Positions 1 through 8,446 of a DNA stretch of 64,000 nucleotides are shown one piece after another. The notes below the pieces were generated by a model. The model did no database searches, was not told the DNA's origin, and was given only the letters and a program-made list of their open reading frames with translations. The stretch lies in NCBI RefSeq assembly GCF_028713855.1, contig NZ_JAQTNN010000006.1, positions 108,835-172,834 of the forward strand, read 5' to 3'. Source of the stretch: Sulfuricurvum sp. GTDB taxonomy: Bacteria; Campylobacterota; Campylobacteria; Campylobacterales; Sulfurimonadaceae. The number at the start of each line of letters is the position of its first letter. Position 1 is the stretch's first letter. The position numbers and the translations under genes are program-made.

Positions 1-933
1 AGCATGTCCCACAACCAGATCATTGCGGTGAATCAATTCCCGAATCTGTGGAATAAACAAAATATTTCCTTCGATATCCACAAAGACAAACGCAATGATC
101 GAGAAAAACAGATATGGGTTATACTCGAATTTCAAAGCGCCATCATGCCACCATCGCCAAAGAAGCGGAAGATACAGCAGGGTCAGATACTGAAAAAACC
201 ACTCTTCATTATAAGTGAGAGGATGAATGAAATTACGAATGTACAACGAGATAATGTATCCGCTCAGCGGAACGATCCACAAAATATGCCAACGAGGGGC
301 AAACGGCTCTTTTGAAACCAGTTTTACCAATAAATAGTAAAGCGGAAGAAGTGCGAAACTCATCCCCAATGTATTATCTCCATGCGGACCTACTAGGGTT
401 TGCTCCACCTGACCGTATTGAGGATTCATTAAAATCACCAATACGATCGGCGCGGCGACAACAGTGATAAGCGATACATTCACCCACAGTGGGCGCTTTT
501 CGTAACGGCGCAATGCGTCAATGAGCGCTAGAAGGTAAAACAGACCGCTAAAGGCGAGGAGAAAATTGAGCTGATAAGGAAAATCATAAAAAGGGAGCCC
601 TCGCATATTTCCAAACAACAGTGCCATGCTCATAAAAAGTAAAAAGAGGTTCCACACAACAAAATAACGGCGTAAATGCGCTATTGCATTCACTGATAAT
701 ACCCCCTCTTTTTCAAACAGAGCAAAAGGTAAAAGTGACAACAACAAAGGGAAAAAACCGTACAGCATCAAAGAAATATGCAATGATCGGGCGCGTTCAG
801 GGGAAAACAATGTCTGTGAGCCGTCTAATCCCAATATCTCCAGCGAATAGACGAGTCCCGCAATCAATCCGAATATGAGCCAGACAAGGGCGAGAGGAAG
901 TTCATCGTTTAAAAATGTCTTTAACAATGCCAT
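1..933 (-). CDS. Haem-copper oxidase subunit I-like membrane protein (3' end off window)
   Basis: Not in the ORF track because it runs off the left edge. Reading the minus strand from ATG at 933 gives 311 open codons starting MALLKTFLNDELPLALVW. The product is a multi-pass membrane protein with at least eight hydrophobic segments. Two segments resemble haem-copper oxidase subunit I: an early helix with RSLHISLMLYG, where the His could be a low-spin haem ligand, and the window-edge sequence RNDLVVGHA, like the VVGHAH helix of CcoN. A purine-rich GGAGG lies just before the ATG, and the start overlaps the ABC ATPase gene by 32 bases, so it is the last seen gene of that operon. The copper and haem ligands further on are outside the window, so oxidase activity cannot be judged. 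It may be a non-catalytic relative. Confidence 0.6.
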   Translation of the reverse strand, partial: MALLKTFLNDELPLALVWLIFGLIAGLVYSLEILGLDGSQTLFSPERARSLHISLMLYGFFPLLLSLLPFALFEKEGVLSVNAIAHLRRYFVVWNLFLLFMSMALLFGNMRGLPFYDFPYQLNFLLAFSGLFYLLALIDALRRYEKRPLWVNVSLITVVAAPIVLVILMNPQYGQVEQTLVGPHGDNTLGMSFALLPLYYLLVKLVSKEPFAPRWHILWIVPLSGYIISLYIRNFIHPLTYNEEWFFQYLTLLYLPLLWRWWHDGALKFEYNPYLFFSIIAFVFVDIEGNILFIPQIRELIHRNDLVVGHA

Positions 934-1543
934 CCTCCATTTCGATAATCGTATCGGCAAAATCAGCGATTTTTTTGTCATGGGACGCAACGACAAACGT
1001 CGTATCATTGCGTGAAAACTCCCGAAAAAGTTCATACACTCCTAACGCATTTTTCGTATCCAGATTCCCCGTCGGCTCATCGGCGAATACCACTGACGGA
1101 CGGTTGATCAGAGCACGGGCAATAGCGGCACGCTGACGCTCCCCTCCGGAGACCTCATCACTGTAGCGTTGTGCAAAACGTTCAATCCCAAGCCGTGCCA
1201 TTAGAGGATCAATATCCTCTTGAAATTCAGGGAGTGCGGCAAGGGCAATATTTTCACGCAGCGTCAGATACGAAATCAGATAATGAAACTGAAAAACGAA
1301 TCCGATATGACGGCGTCGGAACAGGTCTATACTTCCCCATTCCGAAAGGGCTTTGGCATCATACGTCACATGGCCGCTCGAAGGGCGCAGCAACGTTGAG
1401 AGGATGGAGAGCACTGTCGTCTTTCCGCTTCCGCTCTCTCCAATGATGGCTGTAAAGCTTCCCGGTTCAATACTCAGATCAATCCCGCGTAAAACGTGCT
1501 CGTGGACGTAATAATGTTCTAAAGCTTCCGCAACGATCTTCAC
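902..1543 (-). CDS. ABC transporter ATP-binding protein, LolD/MacB type
   Basis: The 213-residue single-domain ATPase shows Walker A GESGSGKTT (residues 35-43), a Q-loop near residue 85, the signature VSGGERQ (131-137), Walker B VVFADEP (151-157) and an H-loop in VVASHDKK. This size and sequence style belong to the LolD/MacB/FtsE group, whose partners are FtsX-type permeases working on periplasmic or membrane-anchored substrates. The permease gene directly upstream overlaps it by 4 bases (1540-1543), so the two are almost certainly translated together. The substrate is not evident; the neighbouring oxidase-like protein suggests a role in assembly or cofactor delivery, which is inference. Confidence 0.92.
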   Translation of the reverse strand: MKIVAEALEHYYVHEHVLRGIDLSIEPGSFTAIIGESGSGKTTVLSILSTLLRPSSGHVTYDAKALSEWGSIDLFRRRHIGFVFQFHYLISYLTLRENIALAALPEFQEDIDPLMARLGIERFAQRYSDEVSGGERQRAAIARALINRPSVVFADEPTGNLDTKNALGVYELFREFSRNDTTFVVASHDKKIADFADTIIEMEDGIVKDIFKR

Positions 1544-2619
1544 GCTCCCCCCTTTTGGATCAAGCTCATCGGATCGATACGTGAAGCATAAATCGCCGGC
1601 ATCAACGTCCCAAACAGCGCCATTATCACCGATACAACAAATACTTTAATCAACAATCCAATCGTTATTTCACCGTTGATGTAGCCTTGAAATTTATCGG
1701 CGTGCTTGATCAGGTCCAATACGCCTTCGCTAACCCCCCAGGCTACCGCGAAAGCGATAACAGCAATAATCAGTGTTTCACTGAGAAGTTTAAAAATAAT
1801 CACCGACGAAGAGAGTCCGATGGAACGCATAATCCCAAATTCACTTTTTCGATCATTCACCACCATACTCATCATGCTCACGATTCCCAATATCCCCATC
1901 AAAAAGGCCATCGCGCCGATCACATCCGAGCTCGTTTTTATAATCTTGAATTGATTGTACGAATCGATGAAACTGTCGGTGGTTTTAGCTTCCAGATCGG
2001 GCTGCATCGCGTTGATCTGATTTATGATCGCAGTACTCTCCCCCAAATCAGAGAGGGTGAGGAGAAAAATCGAAGCACTTTTGTGAAATACCATCCCCGC
2101 ACTTTGCAAATCCATCACAACCCCGCCGTCTTCAAATCCGATACGGCTTTTAAACACACCGCTAACGGGAAATGCTTTTTTGGAAAGGGTTATTATTTTA
2201 GGATGTTTCAGCGTCTCGTAGATTTTAGATCCCAACATCGCTTCACCCGCGTTAGGGTATCTACCCTGCGTCAAATGATAACCCTTAAATCGTCCCTCAC
2301 TCACTCCGTAAATCCCTACAATCGGGAGCGGATCGACCGGAGCCGCCCCCAATATAAGACCGTTTACCTCTTTCACTCCATGCAGCTGTGCAATGCTATG
2401 GAGCAAAGAGCGGTTGATATCGCTGAAAAACGTATCGGCGATCCCGCGCTGAGTGACGATGATATCTCCGTCGGTTTTGAGCATCGCACTGTACATGCTC
2501 ACCACTCCGCCCGAAATCGCGCTGATAAGAAAAATAGCGGAAATCGAAACACTCATGCTGATAAAAATGAGCGCCGTTTTGAAACGGTTTTTACGAAGGG
2601 CTTTAAGCGGGGTAATCAC
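1540..2619 (-). CDS. ABC transporter permease, FtsX/MacB family
   Basis: A 359-residue permease with the FtsX-family layout: one N-terminal membrane helix (about residues 15-40), a long periplasmic domain (about 45-235), and three C-terminal helices (about 235-350). The MacB-like core is visible in FLMGILGIVSMMSMVVNDRKSEFGIMRSIG, and the C-terminal motif is PAIYASRIDPMSLI. Proteins of this type do not move substrates through the membrane; they transmit ATP-driven motion to a periplasmic domain (LolCE, MacB, FtsX). It overlaps the exported protein gene upstream by 4 bases and the ATPase gene downstream by 4 bases, a tight operon. Confidence 0.9.
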   Translation of the reverse strand: MITPLKALRKNRFKTALIFISMSVSISAIFLISAISGGVVSMYSAMLKTDGDIIVTQRGIADTFFSDINRSLLHSIAQLHGVKEVNGLILGAAPVDPLPIVGIYGVSEGRFKGYHLTQGRYPNAGEAMLGSKIYETLKHPKIITLSKKAFPVSGVFKSRIGFEDGGVVMDLQSAGMVFHKSASIFLLTLSDLGESTAIINQINAMQPDLEAKTTDSFIDSYNQFKIIKTSSDVIGAMAFLMGILGIVSMMSMVVNDRKSEFGIMRSIGLSSSVIIFKLLSETLIIAVIAFAVAWGVSEGVLDLIKHADKFQGYINGEITIGLLIKVFVVSVIMALFGTLMPAIYASRIDPMSLIQKGGA

Positions 2620-3074
2620 TGCTCAATCGCCTGTTTGAGTTCATCGGCGGTACTGACGTAATCGATGCGTTGAACGACATTCCCTTTTAGTTTCATAACG
2701 GTGATTTTCTCTTCTTGCCCCGGAAATTTCAAACCAAGTTCTTCATCATCGATCAATAAAACAATATGGGGATATTTCTGCATTTTCGGGATTGCGAACG
2801 TATTGCTGATAAAGGTAGGCATTCCACTGATATCGGCGACGAATATCGCATTATGAGCATTTAAGTACCCCTTGTCCTGCGCGGCGAGATACTCATTCAC
2901 CGTGGCACCCGTCCCCTTTTCGTAAGCCAAAAGCAACGTCTTAGGCATCTCTTTTAAAGAGTGCATTTTCCCGAACTGGTCTTTTAAATTCAGCGGCTGA
3001 ACCGATTGACCGACTTTATACGCCGCACCCCAAACACTTACAACCAGTAATAATAAAACGATAATTTTTTTCAC
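2616..3074 (-). CDS. Exported thioredoxin-fold-like protein without CXXC
   Basis: The 152-residue product begins with a clear signal peptide (MKKIIVLLLLVVSVWGAA) and continues as AYKVGQSVQPLNLKDQFGKMHSL, the opening typical of TlpA/Sco/YtfJ-like thioredoxin folds. No CXXC active site is present, so a redox role like TlpA's is unlikely; a metal or haem delivery role like Sco would normally also need cysteines. The start is GTG with AAGGG upstream. It is the first gene of the operon with the FtsX-type transporter and the oxidase-like protein, so it may supply a periplasmic partner. The family assignment is by overall pattern only. Confidence 0.6.
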   Translation of the reverse strand: MKKIIVLLLLVVSVWGAAYKVGQSVQPLNLKDQFGKMHSLKEMPKTLLLAYEKGTGATVNEYLAAQDKGYLNAHNAIFVADISGMPTFISNTFAIPKMQKYPHIVLLIDDEELGLKFPGQEEKITVMKLKGNVVQRIDYVSTADELKQAIEQ

Positions 3075-3086
3075 AAGAACCCTTTA

Positions 3087-3106
3087 TACACTTTCTCAAA
3101 AGTGTA
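3087..3106. promoter_or_regulatory. Inverted repeat before the ABC operon
   Basis: TACACTTT and AAAGTGTA form a perfect 8-bp inverted repeat with a 4-base spacer, 12 bases before the GTG start of the exported-protein gene. It may be an operator or a 5' leader hairpin close to the ribosome binding site. No poly-T tract follows, so it is not a terminator for either side. Confidence 0.4.
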
Positions 3107-3155
3107 ACCTAACAAATGTAAACAGGTTATTTTTTTTGCGAAGGTTAGCGGGTTA

Positions 3156-4280
3156 TTATGAATTTTTAATGAAGCTCTGATTTTTTATTTTCTCTTCGAG
3201 AATACGCAGTTCCGGCAGACTCAATGCAAAACTCTCATCCATTATTTTATCAAGATGATTCATTTCGGTGAGGGTAATCCCAAACGGATCTTTTTTCTCC
3301 GTCCGGGTCGTCGAACCCGTTAGGGTGATGTTGTCCAGTTTTTTAGCGCTGTGGCGGACGAAATAGGTGAGGAAATAGCCTCCGACATGGTCTTTTTCAA
3401 TCGCGACAACAACCCGTGACGCATTGCTCCCCTCAAACTTCGCATCCGGTGCAAGCGTTTTAAAATCGTCAACGCTGAGATATCCGACATACACTTTCGT
3501 GTAAATATCATGATAACGCTGCGTCGCGCTTCGATTAAAAAAATCCATATCGATAGGGGATTTTGCACGAAGCGAGCGCAACATCCACGATAAGGTACTG
3601 TAGTATTTGAATGATGCAACTTTCAGCTCTTCCGCATGGGCGATCTTAGCACTCTCAACACGGATCATCGGTGCGCGCGGAGATTTACTGCTGAGTCGAT
3701 CCAAAATATGGCGGGCGCTGTAGGGTTTTGTAAGCCATACGGAGGCATAAGGAGGCAGGTCCGATGTTCCCGTCGCACCTTCGTTGAGCACTAATAGCGC
3801 TTTCACGTTATAACGGGGAAACAGCACTTCGAGCAATGCCCGTTTTTTACGAAGTCGTTTTTTGAGATTGCTCACCGATTTGACGAGGGTCATCTCGACG
3901 AAGTAAAGCTCTTTGTCAGTGAAAAGCAATCCGTCGAACTCCCCGATTTCTTTGTGCCGGGCACGATAAATGATCTGCCCTTTCCAGCTTACCGATAATG
4001 CGTCACTTTGGGCACGGGTACGGTGCTTATGGGGGCCTTTAATAATAAAACTTTTAATCTTTGGTTCATTAGTGGCAAAACGGAGTAGCTTTTCGTAAAT
4101 ATAGTTTTCATACACTTCTCCCTCAAACGAGCGAAACGCACTGATGTACCCCTCATCTTCCATCGTAAGCCCTTTGGCTTCCAACGAGAGAAGGTGATCA
4201 ATATTGTAATCGTAATAGAGAAGATTATCGCCGAGTTCCGTATCGCCATCAGGGATAACCGTTTCATTTATCGTGAGCAT
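3156..4280 (-). CDS. Conserved hypothetical protein, possible PD-(D/E)XK nuclease-like domain
   Basis: I do not recognise a named family for this 374-residue protein. Around residues 105-145 the pattern EIGEFDGLLFTDKELYFVEMT followed by a basic helix (KKRLRKKRA) resembles the core of PD-(D/E)XK nuclease folds: an acidic residue, a hydrophobic strand with D, then a strand ending in E-x-x, here VEMT, with no lysine in the usual position. The rest is mixed alpha/beta with no membrane helices or signal. It stands alone, about 80 bases upstream of the ABC operon and divergent from the gene at 4387. A nuclease function is only a suggestion. Confidence 0.6.
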   Translation of the reverse strand: MLTINETVIPDGDTELGDNLLYYDYNIDHLLSLEAKGLTMEDEGYISAFRSFEGEVYENYIYEKLLRFATNEPKIKSFIIKGPHKHRTRAQSDALSVSWKGQIIYRARHKEIGEFDGLLFTDKELYFVEMTLVKSVSNLKKRLRKKRALLEVLFPRYNVKALLVLNEGATGTSDLPPYASVWLTKPYSARHILDRLSSKSPRAPMIRVESAKIAHAEELKVASFKYYSTLSWMLRSLRAKSPIDMDFFNRSATQRYHDIYTKVYVGYLSVDDFKTLAPDAKFEGSNASRVVVAIEKDHVGGYFLTYFVRHSAKKLDNITLTGSTTRTEKKDPFGITLTEMNHLDKIMDESFALSLPELRILEEKIKNQSFIKNS

Positions 4281-4370
4281 AAAACTCTTTTAGTGCAAAT
4301 TTAAGGTATTTTGCAAACACCCGTCATTATTTTACCTTATTTTTACCCTAACACTTCTCTAAAGATCATC

Positions 4371-4387
4371 GTGATATACTTTATCTA
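4371..4387 (+). promoter_or_regulatory. Extended -10 promoter giving a probable leaderless mRNA
   Basis: TGA-TATACT is an extended -10 element at 4372-4380. The expected start point, about seven bases downstream, coincides with the ATG at 4387. There is no Shine-Dalgarno sequence before that ATG. Both points fit a leaderless transcript. Confidence 0.45.
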
Positions 4388-4992
4388 TGCAAAACAGACC
4401 AACTGAAGATCAAATCCGCACTCAATTCGTCACATCTTTGATGAATTATTTTAAAATTGAGGAAGACGTTTTTTTACGTAGTCATATCGATGAACTGATC
4501 CGTCCTATCGGTACCAATCGGTACAGTAGTTTTCTAAATCGGCTATCATCACGTGATATGCCCTATAAAACTGCCTTCGAAAAAATTGCCTTAATCGCTT
4601 CGGAATTTGAAGATGAAGCCCTCTCACCTATAGATCTGGAAGCTCACGATAGAACGCAAAAACTTTATGCATTGATGTATGATATCCGCCGTGATGTGAG
4701 TTCGATACGAGATGGTGAAAAAAGTGCTCTTGAGCGGTTTGAAGCGATCCGTTTCACCTCTATCAAACGTGCTGGTGAAGAAAAAGCTCTGCTGGATGAA
4801 ACGGATATCAATGTCGTCAAAGCCCTCACCAAACAATGGATTTATGACTACATTTCACTGGATCGAAGTCTCTTTGAAACACGGGTGGTTCACGAATACC
4901 GTAATGAAATCTTGCGTCGTGAACGTTCTAAAAACGATATCCTTGCTGCACCGCTTAAAGCAAAATTCATCTCTTCGGTCAAACGTTCATGA
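4387..4992 (+). CDS. Conserved hypothetical protein, 201 aa
   Basis: An unrecognised, soluble, mostly helical and highly charged protein. It has no signal peptide or membrane segment. Motifs that stand out are RPIGTNRYSSFLNRLSSRDMPYKTAFEKIA near the N-terminus, which looks like a helical scaffold, and a basic C-terminus (LRRERSKNDILAAPLKAKFISSVKRS). It overlaps the next gene by 4 bases (ATGA), so the pair is translationally coupled. A DNA-related role is possible because the partner starts with a winged-helix-like region, but no function can be assigned. Confidence 0.7.
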   Translation: MQNRPTEDQIRTQFVTSLMNYFKIEEDVFLRSHIDELIRPIGTNRYSSFLNRLSSRDMPYKTAFEKIALIASEFEDEALSPIDLEAHDRTQKLYALMYDIRRDVSSIRDGEKSALERFEAIRFTSIKRAGEEKALLDETDINVVKALTKQWIYDYISLDRSLFETRVVHEYRNEILRRERSKNDILAAPLKAKFISSVKRS

Positions 4993-5870
4993 TTACCCTT
5001 CCTACTGTTCTGATCGATCGGGAGGATTTAAGTCTTATGGAGCGCGCCATAATTCCCCTTATCGCCCGTCATACCCAGCAATGGGGAGATAAACCGAGCG
5101 ATGTCGATGCCTCTACGTTAGCTCAGGTTCTCCGTCACAGCCCGCGAGAAGTGATAGAAGCTCTCGATAGCCTCGTCAAAAAAAACATTCTAAAGACACT
5201 CCGCCGCAAAACGGAACAAGGGGTAATGATCTATTACACCTTTGTCCCGATCGCTACACTATCCGCTTCGAATGTAGCACTTACAGCAACGCAATACAGT
5301 GACAGCAACTATTACCTGAACCTCTCAAATGAAACATACTCACAGATGCACGCTTTTGCCCTGGAATTATGTGATCGCGAGGGACTTCGACGAGAGCTTT
5401 TTGATGATTTCAACCTATACCAGCGGAGTCAAAACCGCCGTTCTTTTGACTGGTGTGCCGAATTTGAGCGATGGGTGCGGCGTGAGATAAGTTCAAATGC
5501 TCCGGTATTAGCCTCAACTCAAGAGCTTGCCGAAGCCAAACCGACCATGGAAGAGTTTGAAATGGCGCAATACTTCATCCGACATCTCGCCTCGATCGAT
5601 CCACAGTTCGAAGTGCCAGAAAATGTTCAAAGCTGGGCGAAGCAGATTAAAGTTCTTCTTGATACAGAGGGATACACTCTGCTTGATGTCAAGGCGGTTA
5701 TTGACTGGCTATTCAGTGCCAAAGGGGATTGGTTCCGTCCGAATGTTCCCGATGCCTACCATCTGCGTAAACATTTCAAGCGGCTTATATCCAATACCCG
5801 TTCCTTCCGTGACAGCAAACCCCGTCTGCCTGAGGGTGTTAATATCTTCGATATTATCGGGCGAGAATAA
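4989..5870 (+). CDS. Hypothetical protein with N-terminal winged-helix-like domain
   Basis: A 293-residue soluble protein. Residues about 15-90 read as a winged helix: a first helix (SLMERAIIPLIARHTQ), a second ending ASTLAQVLRHSPREVIEALDSLVKKNIL that fits helix-turn-helix and recognition helices, then a beta wing (KTEQGVMIYYTFVPI). The C-terminal half is helical (KAVIDWLFSAKGDWFRPNVPDAYHLRKHFKRL), a pattern reminiscent of DnaD/replication-accessory helical domains. It is coupled to the preceding gene by a 4-base overlap and converges on the OmpA-like gene with a 17-base overlap. It may bind DNA; a mobile-element origin cannot be shown. Confidence 0.7.
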   Translation: MITLPTVLIDREDLSLMERAIIPLIARHTQQWGDKPSDVDASTLAQVLRHSPREVIEALDSLVKKNILKTLRRKTEQGVMIYYTFVPIATLSASNVALTATQYSDSNYYLNLSNETYSQMHAFALELCDREGLRRELFDDFNLYQRSQNRRSFDWCAEFERWVRREISSNAPVLASTQELAEAKPTMEEFEMAQYFIRHLASIDPQFEVPENVQSWAKQIKVLLDTEGYTLLDVKAVIDWLFSAKGDWFRPNVPDAYHLRKHFKRLISNTRSFRDSKPRLPEGVNIFDIIGRE

Positions 5871-7179
5871 ACTCTACACGGCGGTTTTTTGATCGTCCCT
5901 CTTCGGTCTCGTTCGGAGCAATCGGATCGGCATCTCCCATCCCGTTGACCGTAATAATTTTTGGGTCAATTCCCTGAGTCACCAAGAACTCCGCCACCAT
6001 TTTACCCCGCGCTTCTGAGAGAATCTCATTTGTTGCATATAGAGCTTTTAACCGTTGCGGCGGAATATTATCGGTATACGAGTTAATAATGATTGTTTTA
6101 TATCCGCTTGATTTAAAGAGCTTCGCCCATTCGCGCAAACGATCTTTCCCATCCTCGTTCAACGCTACGATACGACTCTGAAAGAGCTGAAAATTTCGGA
6201 AATACGGTGCAAGCTCAGGGGTGGAAGGTCTTTCAACCACAGGCTTAGGAGCAACCGCCGATTGAGCCGGTAAATCAATTTTAGGGGCAATCAGTTTTGT
6301 CACCGGTGCAGCAGAGGCAATCGGTTTTAAAACAGGAGCTGCCGGTGCTTTCGCTATCGGAGTTGCAAACACTGAAGTCTCGGCTTCAGGGGATTTAACC
6401 ATTGGAGCAGTTGCTACAACAATATCCGCTGCTGCTGCTTTGACTATCGGAGCCGTTACGGCAGGAACCGGCGCCTCAGCCATTACAACGGTTACAGGTT
6501 CCGGTACATTCACGATCGGCGAGGGATCAGGCACTTTTAACACAGCGACCGCAGCAGAGGGCTGAGGAATGATCGGATTGGTAACGGCAACCGGAGTAAC
6601 AACCTGCCCCGGCTTAAGTTTTTCAAGCTCCATCATCACACACGCCCCTTTGACATCGCGTGCGGTCATAGTGAATACATTCCCTTTAATTTGCCATTTA
6701 GAATTTTTAAGCGGCTTGAGATCCTGATCCAGCCCTTCGTATTTGCGGACTCCAAACCCTTTTGGAACATTCACGGTGAGAATATTCTCCGCCGTAACAC
6801 AATCCGGACTCCCCTTGCAATCACCGCCGCTGAGGAGAATTTTATAGACACCGTTATTTTCGGAAACCAAAAAATCGTCTTTGAATGCCCGTTGGATATA
6901 CGAATAGCGGTCGGTATTGGCAAAAGAGAGCTTGACCGTTCCATCTTTCAGCTTTTCAATCGTATTATTATCAGGACGGACATAAACGAGCCGTGTAGGA
7001 TCAAATCCACGGTCAAACATGAATCCGTAATTTTTATTTTTGCTACCTTGATAGTTAAAATGGAGTATGCCTTCCGAAAAATCGGATTGGGGATAAAAAA
7101 TCATCTCTGATACATCTGCGAAAAGAGAACCCCAGCCTAACACTATACTGATCAATCCTATAACTATTTTTCGTTGCAT
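5854..7179 (-). CDS. OmpA-family peptidoglycan-binding protein with long Ala/Pro linker
   Basis: After a signal peptide (MQRKIVIGLISIVLGWGSLFA) comes an N-terminal domain of about 180 residues with no obvious family. A low-complexity Ala/Pro/Val linker follows at about 195-320, with repeated units such as APIVKAAA, APMVKSPEA and APVLKP. The C-terminal OmpA domain (about 330-441) has the peptidoglycan-binding pattern NSYTDNIPP...LSEARGKMVAEFLVTQGI...GMGDADPIAPNETEEGRSKNRRVEF. The start at 7179 is preferred over the ORF-track start two codons earlier because AGAGG lies five bases before it. The protein probably tethers the cell wall to a partner in the envelope. It is transcribed alone, divergent from the next gene. 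Confidence 0.85.
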   Translation of the reverse strand: MQRKIVIGLISIVLGWGSLFADVSEMIFYPQSDFSEGILHFNYQGSKNKNYGFMFDRGFDPTRLVYVRPDNNTIEKLKDGTVKLSFANTDRYSYIQRAFKDDFLVSENNGVYKILLSGGDCKGSPDCVTAENILTVNVPKGFGVRKYEGLDQDLKPLKNSKWQIKGNVFTMTARDVKGACVMMELEKLKPGQVVTPVAVTNPIIPQPSAAVAVLKVPDPSPIVNVPEPVTVVMAEAPVPAVTAPIVKAAAADIVVATAPMVKSPEAETSVFATPIAKAPAAPVLKPIASAAPVTKLIAPKIDLPAQSAVAPKPVVERPSTPELAPYFRNFQLFQSRIVALNEDGKDRLREWAKLFKSSGYKTIIINSYTDNIPPQRLKALYATNEILSEARGKMVAEFLVTQGIDPKIITVNGMGDADPIAPNETEEGRSKNRRVEFILAR

Positions 7180-7245
7180 TATCACCTCTTTGTAATCAAC
7201 GAATGATACACTATGGGAAACAAAACTTCGGTTAAAAGGAGATAT

Positions 7246-8013
7246 ATGAACCTGTTATCCCTCAATCTAAACCGCAATTTGACCAAAACAACCATCGAGT
7301 ATTCTTTGGATGCTGTAATGAATAAAGGGGTTGAGAACGGCTATTTCGGGCAAAACAATACTCTACATATCGCGTTATCCCCGTTTGGAGTCCTTACCCT
7401 TATTGCCGAAGAGAAAAAAACGATTCTAAATGCGCTCTCGGTGCTGGGTATTTCGATGGAAGATGATGAACTCATTACCCAAGATTATCCGATACACATT
7501 GACCCATCATCAGCAGAATCTTTTGTTGTCACGAACGAAGCGATCATTTTACGTGAAGTTTCGACCTTAAATCTGAACGTCATTGCACTTGCTGTCTCCC
7601 AAAGTGTCGGATTAGAGCGTTATGAAAAACGGCTCGATACCCTCTTTAGCCAAAGTCGCCGAATCGTTGAATCCATCCGCACGTTTTCGATCATGCGCAG
7701 AGGTCATCTGATGCAATTTGCCAAACGCCTCGCCCTTACCCGTCATGATATGGTAAGCAACCTGCTGCTTCTCGACAAACCCAATATTCTTTGGGACAAT
7801 GAAGAAGCCGAATCGCTCTACAACCGTCTGGCTTTTATCCTTGAACTCTATGATCGGCATGAAATCGCCCTCTCTAAACTCGCCCAGATCAAAGAAGACG
7901 TCATGCTGGTCATGGATTTGATCAATCATAAAAAAAGCGAGTTTTTAGAGTGGATTATTATTGTTTTGATCGGGGTCGAGATTGTAATGGGGATTATGCA
8001 GATGGTAAAGTAA
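7246..8013 (+). CDS. RMD1/YagE (DUF155) family membrane protein
   Basis: The 255-residue product carries the RMD1/Sif2/YagE pattern: a divergent N-terminal alpha/beta part, then the conserved helical region with LLDKPNILWDNEEAESLYNRL, HEIALSKLAQIKEDVMLVMDLIN and a C-terminal membrane anchor EFLEWIIIVLIGVEIVMGIM. Mitochondrial relatives (RMND1) affect translation; the bacterial role is unknown. I place the start at ATG 7246, where AAGGAG lies four bases upstream, rather than at 7213, which lacks a ribosome site. It is probably monocistronic and precedes the cytochrome c gene by about 40 bases. Confidence 0.82.
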   Translation: MNLLSLNLNRNLTKTTIEYSLDAVMNKGVENGYFGQNNTLHIALSPFGVLTLIAEEKKTILNALSVLGISMEDDELITQDYPIHIDPSSAESFVVTNEAIILREVSTLNLNVIALAVSQSVGLERYEKRLDTLFSQSRRIVESIRTFSIMRRGHLMQFAKRLALTRHDMVSNLLLLDKPNILWDNEEAESLYNRLAFILELYDRHEIALSKLAQIKEDVMLVMDLINHKKSEFLEWIIIVLIGVEIVMGIMQMVK

Positions 8014-8017
8014 ATGT

Positions 8018-8028
8018 GTTACAATAAA
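8018..8028 (+). promoter_or_regulatory. Probable promoter of the cytochrome c gene
   Basis: TGT-TACAAT fits an extended -10 element between the DUF155 stop and the cytochrome c ribosome site (GAAGGA, seven bases before ATG 8053). No clear -35 is visible. Start point and strength are untested. Confidence 0.35.
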
Positions 8029-8052
8029 CAAATATGACCCGAAGGATATAAC

Positions 8053-8340
8053 ATGAAAAAAGCGTTTGTTCTCTTAGTACTCGGTATATCAGCCATTATG
8101 GCGGCAGACAGTGCCAAACTTTACGGTGCCAAATGCGCGGAATGTCATGGTATGGACGGCAAAGACACCTCCGTCGCCGGCAAAGCGATCGCAGGCGGCA
8201 GCGGAGCATTGGCAAAACTAACCGGTTATAAAAATGGAACCTTCGGCGGCGATCAAAAAGTGATCATGGAAGGCAATGTTGCCACTCTCAGCGATGCGGA
8301 CATGAAAGCCATTGCCAGCTATGTTGACACGCTAAAATAA
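8053..8340 (+). CDS. Small periplasmic class I cytochrome c
   Basis: A 95-residue monohaem cytochrome. Residues 1-18 form a signal peptide (MKKAFVLLVLGISAIMAA). The haem site is CAECH followed by GMDGKD, and the distal Met ligand is probably in KVIMEGN. The C-terminal helix MKAIASYVDTLK is typical for the fold. It resembles the small cytochrome c-553-type carriers of Campylobacterota that shuttle electrons between the bc1 complex and periplasmic oxidases or reductases. It has its own terminator immediately downstream, so it is a single-gene transcript. Confidence 0.92.
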   Translation: MKKAFVLLVLGISAIMAADSAKLYGAKCAECHGMDGKDTSVAGKAIAGGSGALAKLTGYKNGTFGGDQKVIMEGNVATLSDADMKAIASYVDTLK

Positions 8341-8350
8341 CCTTTATCCT

Positions 8351-8373
8351 AGGAGTTTTTAAAACTCCTTTTT
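8351..8373 (+). terminator. Rho-independent terminator after cytochrome c
   Basis: AGGAGTTTT-T-AAAACTCCT is a perfect 9-bp inverted repeat followed by a run of Ts, 10 bases after the cytochrome c stop codon. The top of the stem would open to form the loop. Confidence 0.75.
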
Positions 8374-8446
8374 CAAACAATTATTAAATTTCATAATTTA
8401 TTGTTATACTTTCTGCATAACTGTTATATGAGAAGGGTAGATTAAG

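Noticed and set aside
1687-2661. 324-codon plus-strand ORF
   Set aside because: It is the antisense shadow of the FtsX-type permease; no ribosome site and low-complexity, His/Arg-rich translation.
4349-4380. Possible fourth TAACAC promoter before the gene at 4387
   Set aside because: Only the first box is exact (TAACAC-TTCTC-TAAAGA) and the -10 is off by one base; too weak to add to the regulon.
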